Positions 34,315 through 42,290 of a stretch of DNA of 64,000 nt are shown here, in pieces. A program made the position numbers and the translations under genes. Position 1 is the stretch's first letter; the number at the start of each line of letters is the position of its first letter. Below the pieces are notes generated by a model. That model worked only from the letters and a program-made list of their open reading frames with translations. It ran no database searches and had not been told where the DNA came from. This stretch comes from Pseudoneobacillus sp052180215 (GTDB lineage: Bacteria; Bacillota; Bacilli; Bacillales; Cytobacillaceae): positions 4,550,001 to 4,614,000 of the forward strand of contig NZ_CP197471.1 of the NCBI RefSeq assembly GCF_052180215.1. Direction: 5' to 3'.

Positions 34315-35766
34315 ATGTCAAATGATATTCGTGTTCGTTATGCGCCAAGTCCAACTGGCCATTTACATATTGGTAATGCACGTACTGCTCTTTTTAACTA
34401 TCTATATGCTCGAAACAAGGGTGGAAAATTTATCATCCGTATAGAAGATACAGACCAAAAGCGTAATATTGAAGGTGGCGAAGAAAGCCAACTTAAATAT
34501 TTAAAATGGCTTGGAATCGATTGGGATGAAAGTGTTGATGTTGGTGGAGAGTATGGTCCTTACCGCCAGTCAGAACGCAACGATATTTATGCAAAATATT
34601 ATGGACAGCTTCTGAATGAAGGCAAAGCTTACAAATGCTATTGTACAGAAGAGGAATTAGAAGCTGAGCGTGAGGCTCAAATTGCAAAAGGTGAAAATCC
34701 GCAATATTCAGGGAAATGTCGCCACCTTACATCAGATCAACAAGCAGCCTATGTAGCAGAAGGCCGTTTACCAAGTATTCGTTTAAAAGTACCGGCAAAT
34801 ACAGTCTATTCCTTCGATGACATGGTAAAAGGAAATGTATCCTTTGAATCAGAGGGGATCGGCGATTGGGTAATGGTGAAAAAGGATGGAATTCCAACCT
34901 ATAACTTCGCTGTTGCCATTGACGATTACTTAATGAAAATTTCCCATGTACTAAGAGGAGATGACCATATCTCCAATACACCAAAACAATTAATGGTATA
35001 TGAAGCACTAGGTTGGGAAGCTCCTCAATTTGGGCACATGACATTAATTGTCAATGAAAGCCGTAAAAAATTGAGTAAGCGTGATGAAAGCATTATTCAA
35101 TTTATCGAGCAGTATGAAGAACTTGGCTACTTACCAGAAGCATTATTTAACTTTATCGGCTTATTAGGATGGTCTCCATCAGGGGAAGAAGAAATTTTCA
35201 CGAAAGAACAATTTATTGAAATCTTTGATGCAAGCCGTCTTTCTAAATCACCTGCCTTATTTGATAATCAGAAACTAACTTGGATGAACAATCAATACGT
35301 AAAACAACTGGATCTTGATAAATTAGTGGACATTTCACTTCCACACTTAATCAAATCAGGTCATCTTCCAAGTGAACTTAATGGTGAGCAAAAGGCTTGG
35401 GCTCGTCAACTGATTGCTCTTTTCCAAGAAAAAATGAGTTATGGTGCTGAAATCGTACCTTTAACGGAATTATTTTTCCAGGATGAAGTAAACTATGAAG
35501 AAGAGGCAAAAGAAGTGTTAACGGGCGAACAAGTACCAGAAGTATTAAAGGCTTTCGCTCAAGAAGTAGAGGGATTAACCGATTTCAACGCGGAGGAAAT
35601 TAAAGCTGCAATGAAAGCTGTTCAGAAAGCAACAGGTCAAAAAGGAAAGAATCTATTTATGCCAATTCGTGTTGCCACTACAGGTCAGACACATGGGCCA
35701 GATCTTCCTGAGGCTATTTCTTTACTAGGAAAAGAAAAGATTCTAAATCGTTTACGACAAGCTTAA
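34315..35766 (+). CDS. gltX: Glutamyl-tRNA synthetase
   Basis: GltX charges tRNA-Glu, and in most bacilli also tRNA-Gln, which is then amidated. The 483-residue class I enzyme has the HIGH-type motif in PSPTGHLHIGNART at 11-24 and the KMSKS-type motif KLSKRD at 252-257, plus a cysteine/histidine cluster near 104-140 (CYC ... KCRH) of the zinc-finger type and a helical anticodon-binding C-terminal region. ATG 34315 follows TGGAGG. In this order it precedes the cysteine T-box; no terminator is visible between its stop and the T-box promoter. Confidence 0.97.
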   Translation: MSNDIRVRYAPSPTGHLHIGNARTALFNYLYARNKGGKFIIRIEDTDQKRNIEGGEESQLKYLKWLGIDWDESVDVGGEYGPYRQSERNDIYAKYYGQLLNEGKAYKCYCTEEELEAEREAQIAKGENPQYSGKCRHLTSDQQAAYVAEGRLPSIRLKVPANTVYSFDDMVKGNVSFESEGIGDWVMVKKDGIPTYNFAVAIDDYLMKISHVLRGDDHISNTPKQLMVYEALGWEAPQFGHMTLIVNESRKKLSKRDESIIQFIEQYEELGYLPEALFNFIGLLGWSPSGEEEIFTKEQFIEIFDASRLSKSPALFDNQKLTWMNNQYVKQLDLDKLVDISLPHLIKSGHLPSELNGEQKAWARQLIALFQEKMSYGAEIVPLTELFFQDEVNYEEEAKEVLTGEQVPEVLKAFAQEVEGLTDFNAEEIKAAMKAVQKATGQKGKNLFMPIRVATTGQTHGPDLPEAISLLGKEKILNRLRQA

Positions 35767-35795
35767 AAAAACTTTTTTTGTTAAGGTCAATTTAG

Positions 35796-35824
35796 TTAAC
35801 ATATTAAGTGAAATGTAATATAGT
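35796..35824 (+). promoter_or_regulatory. Candidate promoter of the cysE T-box transcript
   Basis: TTAACA (35796-35801), 17 bp, TATAGT (35819-35824). Start would be near 35831, leaving about 30 bases before stem I. Read-through from gltX is also possible. Confidence 0.45.
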
Positions 35825-35859
35825 AAAAGTAATATTTTATATATGTAAAAATGTTGAAG

Positions 35860-36094
35860 AGGAAAAGTAAAAGAATGATGCTTAAAAGAGAGAACCATCA
35901 CCGGCTGAAAGTGGTTCAGGCCACTCATTTTTTGAAATGCACCTCTGAGTCCCTGATTAAACGGATTTTTTCCAAGTAAATTAGGGCGGAACCCTACCGT
36001 TATTAGGTTTAAGTGAGATGATTTTTAGAATCATCTAATCAGAGTGGAACCGCGCCTTTTAAGCGTCTCTGTCTTCGGACAGGGGCGCTTTTTT
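35860..36094 (+). promoter_or_regulatory. Cysteine T-box riboswitch upstream of cysE-cysS
   Basis: The 14-base T-box AGAGTGGAACCGCG is at 36041-36054. The specifier codon is read as TGC (Cys) at 35938-35940, in GAAATGCACCTCTGAG at the end of stem I. The TGGA in the T-box bulge would pair with UCCA, fitting the U discriminator of tRNA-Cys. The terminator has a 13-bp stem with TTCG loop (36061-36090) and a T-run. Uncharged tRNA-Cys should favour read-through into cysE. The 5' limit is approximate. Confidence 0.93.
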
Positions 36095-36160
36095 ATTTGG
36101 CTATGTTTGATTCGGCACAAATGGCTAAAATAGTAGTGCTTTTAAAGCGAATCCTCATCA

Positions 36161-36353
36161 GTCCGATTTTATCGGACACACGTTCCGTTATTTTAACGAA
36201 AATGAGTGTTTTTAGGGGATTATCGGACTACAGTTCCGTTATTTCACTAAAAATAAGCCTTTTGCTGATGAAATAGAGTGAATAACGGCATCTGAGTCCG
36301 TTAAGTTAGTAAAAACCGCTTATTTTAGAGAAATAACGGATTGTGTGTCCTAT
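36161..36353 (+). repeat. Cluster of four inverted/direct 36-bp repeats
   Basis: Two direct copies (36171-36206 and 36222-36257) share ATCGGAC, TTCCGTTATTT and AAAAT at fixed spacing. Two inverted copies follow (36268-36302 and 36318-36353), recognised by AATAACGG and AATAACGGA on the plus strand. A small perfect hairpin GTCCGAT/ATCGGAC (36161-36177) starts the cluster. The RNA could fold into a large imperfect hairpin. No gene is present between 36095 and 36519. Confidence 0.65.
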
Positions 36354-36398
36354 TTTTAAAAAAAGCTCAGTCAAAGAGCACTGTTTATTTTTAACAAA

Positions 36399-36455
36399 GT
36401 TAATTGGAGCGGAAATTAACATTCTTGTTTAACAGAGTTTAAGAAAAAATAAGCC
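36399..36455 (+). repeat. Collapsed intergenic repeat element, copy 2
   Basis: GTTAATT (36399-36405) and AATTAAC (36414-36420) around the same loop GGAGCGGA as at 29079. The stem differs by a compensated pair (G-C to A-T). The downstream AACAGAG and A-rich tail also match copy 1. Confidence 0.55.
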
Positions 36456-36519
36456 TAGGACTCAAGAAGTGATAAAGCTATGGAATATTTTTTAGACAGA
36501 GAAAGGAGTGAAAACAAAC

Positions 36520-37179
36520 ATGTTTAAAACGCTAAAGGATGATTTAGAGGTAGTTTTTGAGCAGGACCCGTCGGCAAGGAGTTATTTAGAAGTCATTTTA
36601 ACTTATTCAGGATTACATGCAATTTGGGCACATCGTCTTGCTCATGGTTTTTATAAACGGAAGTTTTTCTTTCTAGCCCGCGTCATATCTCAAGTTAGCC
36701 GTTTTTTTACAGGAATTGAAATTCACCCGGGTGCCAAAATTGGACGTCGATTTTTCATTGACCACGGCATGGGGGTTGTGATTGGAGAAACCTGTGAAAT
36801 TGGAGATAATGTCACCGTTTTCCAAGGGGTAACACTTGGGGGTACAGGTAAAGAAAAGGGAAAAAGACATCCAACGGTAATGGATAATGCCCTTATTGCT
36901 ACTGGAGCAAAAGTATTAGGTTCCATCACTGTGGGAGAGAATTCTAAAATAGGTGCTGGTTCGGTCGTCTTAAAGGATGTACCACCTAATTCAACGGTCG
37001 TAGGAATCCCAGGTAAAGTCGTTATACAGGATGGGATACGAATTGGGAAGGATTTAAATCATTGTGATCTTCCAGACCCGATAAATGACCGATTAAAGGA
37101 ATTGGAAAATGAGATGGAAACATTAAGACTTATGCTAAATGAGTCTATTACAGAAGGGAGCAAGGTAAATGGCGATTAA
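36520..37179 (+). CDS. cysE: Serine O-acetyltransferase
   Basis: CysE acetylates serine to O-acetylserine, the substrate of CysK. The 219-residue protein has an N-terminal helical region and a left-handed beta helix of hexapeptide repeats (about 68-170), including HPGAKIG, HGMGVVIGET and the GGTGKEKGKRHP loop. I choose ATG 36520, 12 bases into a longer frame that begins at GTG 36508, because that GTG is part of the AAAGGAGTG ribosome binding site. It is controlled by the T-box upstream and overlaps cysS by 11 bases. Confidence 0.96.
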   Translation: MFKTLKDDLEVVFEQDPSARSYLEVILTYSGLHAIWAHRLAHGFYKRKFFFLARVISQVSRFFTGIEIHPGAKIGRRFFIDHGMGVVIGETCEIGDNVTVFQGVTLGGTGKEKGKRHPTVMDNALIATGAKVLGSITVGENSKIGAGSVVLKDVPPNSTVVGIPGKVVIQDGIRIGKDLNHCDLPDPINDRLKELENEMETLRLMLNESITEGSKVNGD

Positions 37180-38566
37180 GATCTATAATACGATGACGAG
37201 AAAAAAGGAAGACTTTATTCCTCTTGAAGAAGGAAAAGTAAAAATGTACGTATGCGGACCGACTGTCTATAATTATATTCATATAGGAAATGCAAGACCA
37301 GCAATCGTTTTTGATACAGTCAGAAGGTATTTTGAATACCGAGGTTACGACATTAAATATATCTCTAATTTTACGGATGTAGATGATAAGTTAATCCGTG
37401 CTGCAAATGAAATTGGTGAAGATGTACCAACCATTGCCGATCGTTTTATCCAGGCATATTTTGAGGATGTTTCCGCACTGGGATGCAAAAAAGCGGATGT
37501 CCACCCAAGAGTAATGGAAAGTATGGATATTATCATTGAATTTATTGCGAAATTGGTTGAAAAGGATTTTGCGTATGAGTCTGGTGGAGATGTTTATTTC
37601 CGAACTAGAAAGTTTGATGATTACGGAAAATTATCGCATCAGTCCGTTGATGAGCTTCGTTTAGGTGCTCGTATTGAAATCGGTGAAAAGAAACAGGATG
37701 CTTTAGATTTTGCTTTATGGAAATCAGCAAAAGAAGGGGAAATTTCTTGGGAGAGTCCATGGGGGCTTGGTCGTCCAGGCTGGCATATCGAGTGCTCCGC
37801 TATGGCGAAGAAGTATTTAGGAGAGACTATTGATATCCATGCAGGCGGTCAGGATTTAGCATTCCCTCACCATGAAAATGAAATTGCTCAATCGGAAAGC
37901 TTATCTGGCAAAGAGTTTGCACGTTATTGGATGCACAACGGATATATTAATATCGATAACGAGAAAATGTCTAAATCCCTAGGGAACTTTGTGTTAGTCC
38001 ACGACATTATTAAAAAACATGATCCACAAGTATTAAGGTTCTTTATGTTATCGGTACATTATCGTAATCCAATCAATTATAGTGAAGAGCTATTAGAAAA
38101 TACAGCGGCTGCCTTTGACCGACTAAAAACTTCTTATCAAAACCTAAAACACCGCCGTGAGATGAGCTCGAATCTAAATGATCAAAAACAAGAGTGGTTC
38201 GATAAAATAGCCGAATTAAAAGGTCAGTTTATGGAAGCCATGGACGATGACTTTAATACAGCAAATGCAGTATCCGTCTTATTCGAACTATCCAAGCTTG
38301 CCAATTATTATCTTTTAGAAAAAAACACCTCAGTTGATGTGATTGATGCATTCCTAAAAGAATTAGAAGAGCTATTTGCGGTATTAGGGCTAGAGCTTAA
38401 AAATGAAGAACTTTTAGATGAAGAAATCGAAGCGTTAATTCAAAAAAGAATGGAAGCAAGGAAGAATAGAGATTTTCAATTATCTGACCAAATCCGTGAT
38501 CAATTAAAGGAAATGAATATTATTTTAGAAGATACGGCTCAAGGTACTCGTTGGAAAAGAGGCTAA
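37169..38566 (+). CDS. cysS: Cysteinyl-tRNA synthetase
   Basis: CysS charges tRNA-Cys. The 465-residue class I enzyme has the zinc cysteine Cys29 before PTVYNYIHIGNARP (31-44, HIGH motif) and KMSKS at 266-270; the C-terminal part is helical. ATG 37169 lies within the end of cysE. Co-expression with cysE under a cysteine T-box links charging of tRNA-Cys with cysteine supply. In Firmicutes this enzyme can also form cysteine persulfides; I infer nothing further on that here. Confidence 0.97.
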   Translation: MAIKIYNTMTRKKEDFIPLEEGKVKMYVCGPTVYNYIHIGNARPAIVFDTVRRYFEYRGYDIKYISNFTDVDDKLIRAANEIGEDVPTIADRFIQAYFEDVSALGCKKADVHPRVMESMDIIIEFIAKLVEKDFAYESGGDVYFRTRKFDDYGKLSHQSVDELRLGARIEIGEKKQDALDFALWKSAKEGEISWESPWGLGRPGWHIECSAMAKKYLGETIDIHAGGQDLAFPHHENEIAQSESLSGKEFARYWMHNGYINIDNEKMSKSLGNFVLVHDIIKKHDPQVLRFFMLSVHYRNPINYSEELLENTAAAFDRLKTSYQNLKHRREMSSNLNDQKQEWFDKIAELKGQFMEAMDDDFNTANAVSVLFELSKLANYYLLEKNTSVDVIDAFLKELEELFAVLGLELKNEELLDEEIEALIQKRMEARKNRDFQLSDQIRDQLKEMNIILEDTAQGTRWKRG

Positions 38567-38569
38567 GCA

Positions 38570-38998
38570 ATGCTTCAGTATGATCAAAGAATTGATGAAA
38601 AACAATTAAATAGTTTAGCCCTTGCGTATATGGGTGATGCGGTCTTTGAAACGTATGTCCGTCATCACCTCTTACAAGGAGGGAAAGTGAAGCCGAATCA
38701 GCTGCATAAAACGGCAACCAAATTTGTTTCCGCAAAAGCACAGGCAAGTATGCTGTTTTATTTATTGGATCAAAACGTATTAACGGAATACGAGCACTCT
38801 GTTGTGCTGCGTGGGCGTAATGCTAAATCCGGTTCCATTCCCAAAAATACGGATGTTCAAACGTACCGATATGGAACAGGTTTTGAAGCCTTAATCGGAT
38901 ATTTATATTTATCAAAGAATGAAAAACGTTTAGAGGAAATTATTCAATTAACCATTCAATTCATTGAGAACAAGGAAGGAGGAATAAACAATGGGTGA
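38570..38998 (+). CDS. mrnC: Mini-ribonuclease III
   Basis: MrnC is a dimeric RNase III catalytic domain without an RNA-binding domain; in B. subtilis it matures both ends of 23S rRNA. The 142-residue protein has LALAYMGDAVFETYVR with the probable catalytic Asp23. It lies 3 bases after cysS and overlaps rlmB by 8 bases. The double-stranded 23S precursor stems that it is expected to cut are visible at 14638/17721 and in operon 2. Confidence 0.95.
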   Translation: MLQYDQRIDEKQLNSLALAYMGDAVFETYVRHHLLQGGKVKPNQLHKTATKFVSAKAQASMLFYLLDQNVLTEYEHSVVLRGRNAKSGSIPKNTDVQTYRYGTGFEALIGYLYLSKNEKRLEEIIQLTIQFIENKEGGINNG

Positions 38999-39734
38999 AG
39001 ATTATATTATTGGCAAAAATACGGTTCTGGAAGCTTTAAGATCAGGACGTGATATTAACAAAATTTTTATTTTAGAAGGATTGCAAAAGGGTGCAATGTC
39101 TCAAATCGCTCATTTAGCCAATGAAAACAAGGTGCTAGTTCAACTTGTTCCAAAGAAAAAATTGGATCAAATGAGTGATGGGAATCATCAAGGAGTAATA
39201 GCCCATGTTGCGGCTTATCAATATTCTGAATTAGATGATTTATATAAAATAGCTGAAAAACGAAATGAACCACCGTTCTTTTTAATTCTTGATGAGATAG
39301 AGGATCCTCATAATTTAGGATCCATTATGAGAACAGCAGATGCTGTAGGAGCTCATGGAATTATTATTCCAAAACGACGCGCGGTTGGTTTAACAACAAC
39401 GGTTGCGAAGGTTTCAACCGGGGCGATTGAATATATACCAGTCGTACGTGTTACTAATCTTGCTAGAACCATTGATGAATTGAAGGAAAGAGGTATTTGG
39501 ATAGCAGGAACGGATGCAAAAGGAAGTGAAGATTACCGCAGAATGGATGGTAACATGCCACTTGGTCTTGTGATTGGTAGTGAAGGGAAGGGGATGGGAA
39601 GATTAATCAGAGATAAATGTGATTTTCTTTTCCATCTTCCAATGGCAGGTAAGGTTACTTCACTAAATGCTTCAGTAGCGGCTGCCATTCTGATGTATGA
39701 GGTTTATCGAAAAAGAAACCCGATTGAGGGATAA
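38991..39734 (+). CDS. rlmB: 23S rRNA (guanosine-2'-O-)-methyltransferase RlmB
   Basis: A SPOUT-family methylase for the 2'-O of the 23S peptidyl-transferase loop guanosine (G2251 in E. coli numbering). The 247-residue protein has an N-terminal RNA-binding domain of the L30 type (about 1-75) and the trefoil-knot domain with motif 1 DPHNLGSIMRTADA, motif 2 GLVIGSEGKGM and motif 3 LNASVAAAILMYE. ATG 38991 after GGAGGAATAAAC. It sits between two ribosome-related ribonucleases. Confidence 0.94.
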   Translation: MGEDYIIGKNTVLEALRSGRDINKIFILEGLQKGAMSQIAHLANENKVLVQLVPKKKLDQMSDGNHQGVIAHVAAYQYSELDDLYKIAEKRNEPPFFLILDEIEDPHNLGSIMRTADAVGAHGIIIPKRRAVGLTTTVAKVSTGAIEYIPVVRVTNLARTIDELKERGIWIAGTDAKGSEDYRRMDGNMPLGLVIGSEGKGMGRLIRDKCDFLFHLPMAGKVTSLNASVAAAILMYEVYRKRNPIEG

Positions 39735-39736
39735 TC

Positions 39737-40243
39737 ATGGACATCCTTATTGTAGATGGATATAACATGATTGGGGCTTGGGCAGAGCTAAGGGCTCTAA
39801 AGGACAAAGATTTAGCAGCTGCCCGTGACCGTTTAGTAGAAATGATGGCTGATTATCAGGCATATACTGGATATCGGGTTATTATTGTTTTTGATGCTCA
39901 TTACGTTCAAGGAACCGAAAAAAAATATCGCAATTACAAGATTGAGATTATTTTTACAAAAGAAAATGAAACAGCAGATGAAAGAATTGAAAAGCTGGCT
40001 ATTCAATTAAATAATCGAAAAACGCAGGTTCATGTAGCTACTTCAGATTTTACAGAACAATGGTCTATTTTTGGACAAGGTGCTTTAAGAAAGTCTGCCC
40101 GTGAATTATTTATTGAAATTCAAGCCATCGATAAAAAAATAGAAAAGAATGTCCAGAAAATTCAAGAACAGCGCCCTTTTTCAAAAATAAATTTGAGTAA
40201 TGAACTATTAGAAATTTTTGAAAAATGGCGCAGAGGGCAATGA
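39737..40243 (+). CDS. rae1: Ribosome-associated endoribonuclease Rae1 (NYN domain)
   Basis: The B. subtilis homologue (YacP) enters the ribosomal A site and cleaves certain mRNAs during translation. The 168-residue protein is one NYN/PIN-like domain starting MDILIVDGYNMIGAW with the first acidic residue at Asp7, and acidic residues near VIIVFDAHYV and HVATSDFTEQW. ATG 39737 is two bases after the rlmB stop, so the cysE-cysS-mrnC-rlmB-rae1 run looks like one operon. A separate promoter for sigH follows. Confidence 0.9.
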   Translation: MDILIVDGYNMIGAWAELRALKDKDLAAARDRLVEMMADYQAYTGYRVIIVFDAHYVQGTEKKYRNYKIEIIFTKENETADERIEKLAIQLNNRKTQVHVATSDFTEQWSIFGQGALRKSARELFIEIQAIDKKIEKNVQKIQEQRPFSKINLSNELLEIFEKWRRGQ

Positions 40244-40250
40244 GACTGCC

Positions 40251-40280
40251 TTGACGCTTAGAAAAACCCTACTGTATAAT
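40251..40280 (+). promoter_or_regulatory. Sigma-A promoter of sigH
   Basis: TTGACG (40251-40256), 18 bp, TATAAT (40275-40280). In B. subtilis the sigH promoter is repressed by AbrB; no defined operator can be recognised by eye. Confidence 0.7.
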
Positions 40281-40317
40281 ATTGCTATCTATGCTTGTAC
40301 GGTCGGAGGGGATCTAA

Positions 40318-40968
40318 GTGAGTGTTGACTTAAGAACAAAAATCAACGAAAATTATGCCCACCTTGAAGACGAAGAGATTATTGATTTTGTCCATAAAGG
40401 GGAAAGTGAAGCATTAGATTACCTCATTCATAAATATCGAAATTTTGTTCGTGCAAAAGCAAGATCCTATTTTTTAATTGGTGCCGACAAAGAAGATATT
40501 GTTCAAGAAGGAATGATTGGACTTTATAAGGCTATTCGAGATTTTAAAGAGGACAAACTGACCTCTTTCAAAGCCTTTGCAGAACTTTGTATTACACGAC
40601 AAATTATTACGGCCATTAAAACCGCTACAAGACAGAAGCATATTCCATTAAATTCATATGTGTCTTTAGATAAACCTATCTATGACGAAGAATCAGACAG
40701 GACCCTTATGGATGTAATTTCAGGAGCGAAAGTGATGGATCCTGAAGAACTGATTATTAGCCAGGAAGAATTCGACCAAATCGAATTTAAGATGGCAGAG
40801 CTTTTAAGCGATTTAGAAAGAAAAGTACTAGCCCTCTATTTAGACGGGCAGTCATATCAAGAAATTTCAGAAGAGTTAAACAGGCATGTGAAATCGATTG
40901 ATAACGCGCTTCAGCGAGTCAAGCGAAAATTAGAAAGATATTTGGAAATTCGTGAATTTTCTATGTGA
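40318..40968 (+). CDS. sigH: RNA polymerase sigma-H factor
   Basis: SigH directs early-stationary-phase, competence and sporulation genes. The 216-residue protein has region 2 with YFLIGADKEDIVQEGMIGLYKAI and the strongly conserved ELCITRQIITAIKTATRQ, and region 4 at the C-terminus (LYLDGQSYQEISEELNRH, helix-turn-helix). The first ~18 residues diverge from B. subtilis. Start GTG 40318, with GGAGGGGA upstream. Its presence supports a spore-forming ancestry. Confidence 0.96.
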   Translation: MSVDLRTKINENYAHLEDEEIIDFVHKGESEALDYLIHKYRNFVRAKARSYFLIGADKEDIVQEGMIGLYKAIRDFKEDKLTSFKAFAELCITRQIITAIKTATRQKHIPLNSYVSLDKPIYDEESDRTLMDVISGAKVMDPEELIISQEEFDQIEFKMAELLSDLERKVLALYLDGQSYQEISEELNRHVKSIDNALQRVKRKLERYLEIREFSM

Positions 40969-40983
40969 TTGACATAGGACTTA

Positions 40984-41012
40984 TTGACAACCTATAGGTA
41001 CCATGTTATCTT
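40984..41012 (+). promoter_or_regulatory. Probable promoter of rpmG-secE
   Basis: TTGACA (40984-40989), 17 bp, TATCTT (41007-41012) with TGT just before the -10 box (extended -10). A second TTGACA at 40969 with TATAGG at 40993 is an alternative. Confidence 0.6.
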
Positions 41013-41049
41013 TTTAAAGATATAAAAAAGGACATTAGTAGGTGTCGAC

Positions 41050-41199
41050 ATGAATAAAAAAGTGGTTCTATCATGTGTAGATTGTGGATCACGTAATTAT
41101 ACAACCATGAGTAACAAGGAAACAAAACCAGACAGACTTGAGTTGAAAAAATTCTGTACGAATTGTAATAAACATACTGTTCACCGTGAAACAAAGTAA
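41050..41199 (+). CDS. rpmG: 50S ribosomal protein L33
   Basis: A 49-residue L33 with two zinc-type cysteine pairs, CVDC at 9-12 and CTNC near residue 37-40, so this is the zinc-containing (C+) form. It begins MNKKVVLSCVDCGSRNY and ends HTVHRETK. ATG 41050 follows AGGTG. Located between sigH and secE exactly as the rpmGB gene of B. subtilis. Such C+ forms are often replaced by a zinc-free paralogue in zinc starvation. Confidence 0.93.
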   Translation: MNKKVVLSCVDCGSRNYTTMSNKETKPDRLELKKFCTNCNKHTVHRETK

Positions 41200-41252
41200 G
41201 TTGAATAGATATCAATAAATAGACGTATTTCGATTTGTTTGGGGGTTAAATA

Positions 41253-41435
41253 ATGCAACGACTTATTAACTTTTTCCGCGATGTTGTAAGAGAAATGAAA
41301 AAAGTAAGCTGGCCAAAACGTAAAGAGTTAACTCGTTATACGGTTATAGTTATGGCAACAGTTACTTTTATGGCGGTCTTTTTTGCAGTGTTAGATTTAG
41401 GAATTTCTGAGGTAATCCGTCTAATTCTTGAATAA
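41253..41435 (+). CDS. secE: Protein translocase subunit SecE
   Basis: SecE clamps SecY in the protein-export channel. The 60-residue protein is the short Gram-positive form: an amphipathic cytoplasmic helix with EMKKVSWPKRKEL (14-26) and one transmembrane helix at about 30-52. ATG 41253 follows GGGGGT. Typical neighbour of nusG, from which it is separated by a terminator-like hairpin. Confidence 0.96.
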   Translation: MQRLINFFRDVVREMKKVSWPKRKELTRYTVIVMATVTFMAVFFAVLDLGISEVIRLILE

Positions 41436-41458
41436 CCATTGGTAGGTTATGGTATAAT
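41428..41458 (+). promoter_or_regulatory. Extended -10 promoter candidate between secE and nusG
   Basis: TGG-TATAAT (41450-41458) is a strong extended -10; TTGAAT at 41428 is 19 bp upstream. An inverted repeat ATAACC/GGTTAT (41432-41450) fills the spacer. The start would lie only ~20 bases before the hairpin at 41485. Confidence 0.5.
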
Positions 41459-41484
41459 GGTAGATGAATGAAACAAACTGATTA

Positions 41485-41506
41485 AAGCCCGTCTAACGGG
41501 TTTTTT
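41485..41506 (+). terminator. Terminator-like hairpin between secE and nusG
   Basis: Stem AAGCCCG/CGGGTTT (one G-U pair) with a 5-base loop and a run of T. It could end secE transcripts or attenuate the promoter just upstream. Confidence 0.7.
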
Positions 41507-41583
41507 CATTTGGTAAAAAATCTCATTTTGAAATAAATTCATATTTGAAACATAGGGAGGGAAGGACGTATTAGTCCCCTTGA

Positions 41584-42117
41584 ATGGAAAAGAATTGGTA
41601 TGTAGTTCACACGTACTCTGGTTATGAGAATAAAGTAAAAGCAAACCTAGAGAAGCGCGTGGAATCGATGGGAATGCAAGACAAAATCTTTAGAGTGGTC
41701 GTTCCTGAAGAAGAAGAAACAGATATCAAAAACGGCAAAAAGAAAGTAGTTAAGCGTAAAGTATTTCCAGGTTATGTCTTAGTAGAAATCGTTATGACCG
41801 ATGATTCTTGGTATGTCGTTCGTAATACGCCTGGAGTAACAGGGTTTGTTGGTTCTGCTGGATCAGGTTCAAAGCCAACTCCATTATTGCCAGAGGAAGT
41901 TAACTTCATCTTAAAACGCATGGGTGTAGAAGAAAGACGTATTGATGTAGATTTTACCCTTGGTGAAACGGTTCAAGTAAAAGAAGGTCCATTTGCTAAC
42001 TTTACAGGTACGATTGAAGAGATGGATAAAGACAAAGCGAAGCTAAAAGTTTTAGTCAATATGTTCGGTCGTGACACGCCTGTAGAGCTTGATTTTACAC
42101 AAATTGAAAAAATATAA
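41584..42117 (+). CDS. nusG: Transcription termination/antitermination factor NusG
   Basis: NusG binds RNA polymerase and, in B. subtilis, promotes pausing and can couple to Rho. The 177-residue protein has the NGN domain (about 3-115, NWYVVHTYSGYENK to FVGSAGSGSKPTPL) and a KOW domain (about 122-175, VQVKEGPFANFTGTIEE). Start ATG 41584 is forced, since the codon just before it in frame is TGA. The purine-rich GGGAGGGAAGGA lies 18 or more bases upstream, an unusually long spacing. Confidence 0.96.
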   Translation: MEKNWYVVHTYSGYENKVKANLEKRVESMGMQDKIFRVVVPEEEETDIKNGKKKVVKRKVFPGYVLVEIVMTDDSWYVVRNTPGVTGFVGSAGSGSKPTPLLPEEVNFILKRMGVEERRIDVDFTLGETVQVKEGPFANFTGTIEEMDKDKAKLKVLVNMFGRDTPVELDFTQIEKI

Positions 42118-42128
42118 CCTGAAAAAAC

Positions 42129-42157
42129 TTGAAATCATTTTTAAAAAGTGGTAATAT
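42129..42157 (+). promoter_or_regulatory. Promoter of rplK-rplA
   Basis: TTGAAA (42129-42134), 17 bp, TAATAT (42152-42157). It leaves a ~125-base leader with small hairpins GTCTC/GAGAC (42173-42188) and TTCTTTAT/ATAAAGAA (42206-42227). Confidence 0.7.
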
Positions 42158-42290
42158 TTCATAGGTCAGTATGTCTCAGAAAAGAGACTGGACAAATATG
42201 TAAAATTCTTTATTTTTATATAAAGAAATTTGTTGAGTGGGAGGGTAAATACCCTATTACCACATCACGGACTTTAAGGAGGTGTGTCTC

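Noticed and set aside
36171..36257. The 36-bp direct repeats as a CRISPR fragment
   Set aside because: Only two direct copies with imperfect identity, a 15-base spacing, two further inverted copies and no cas genes.
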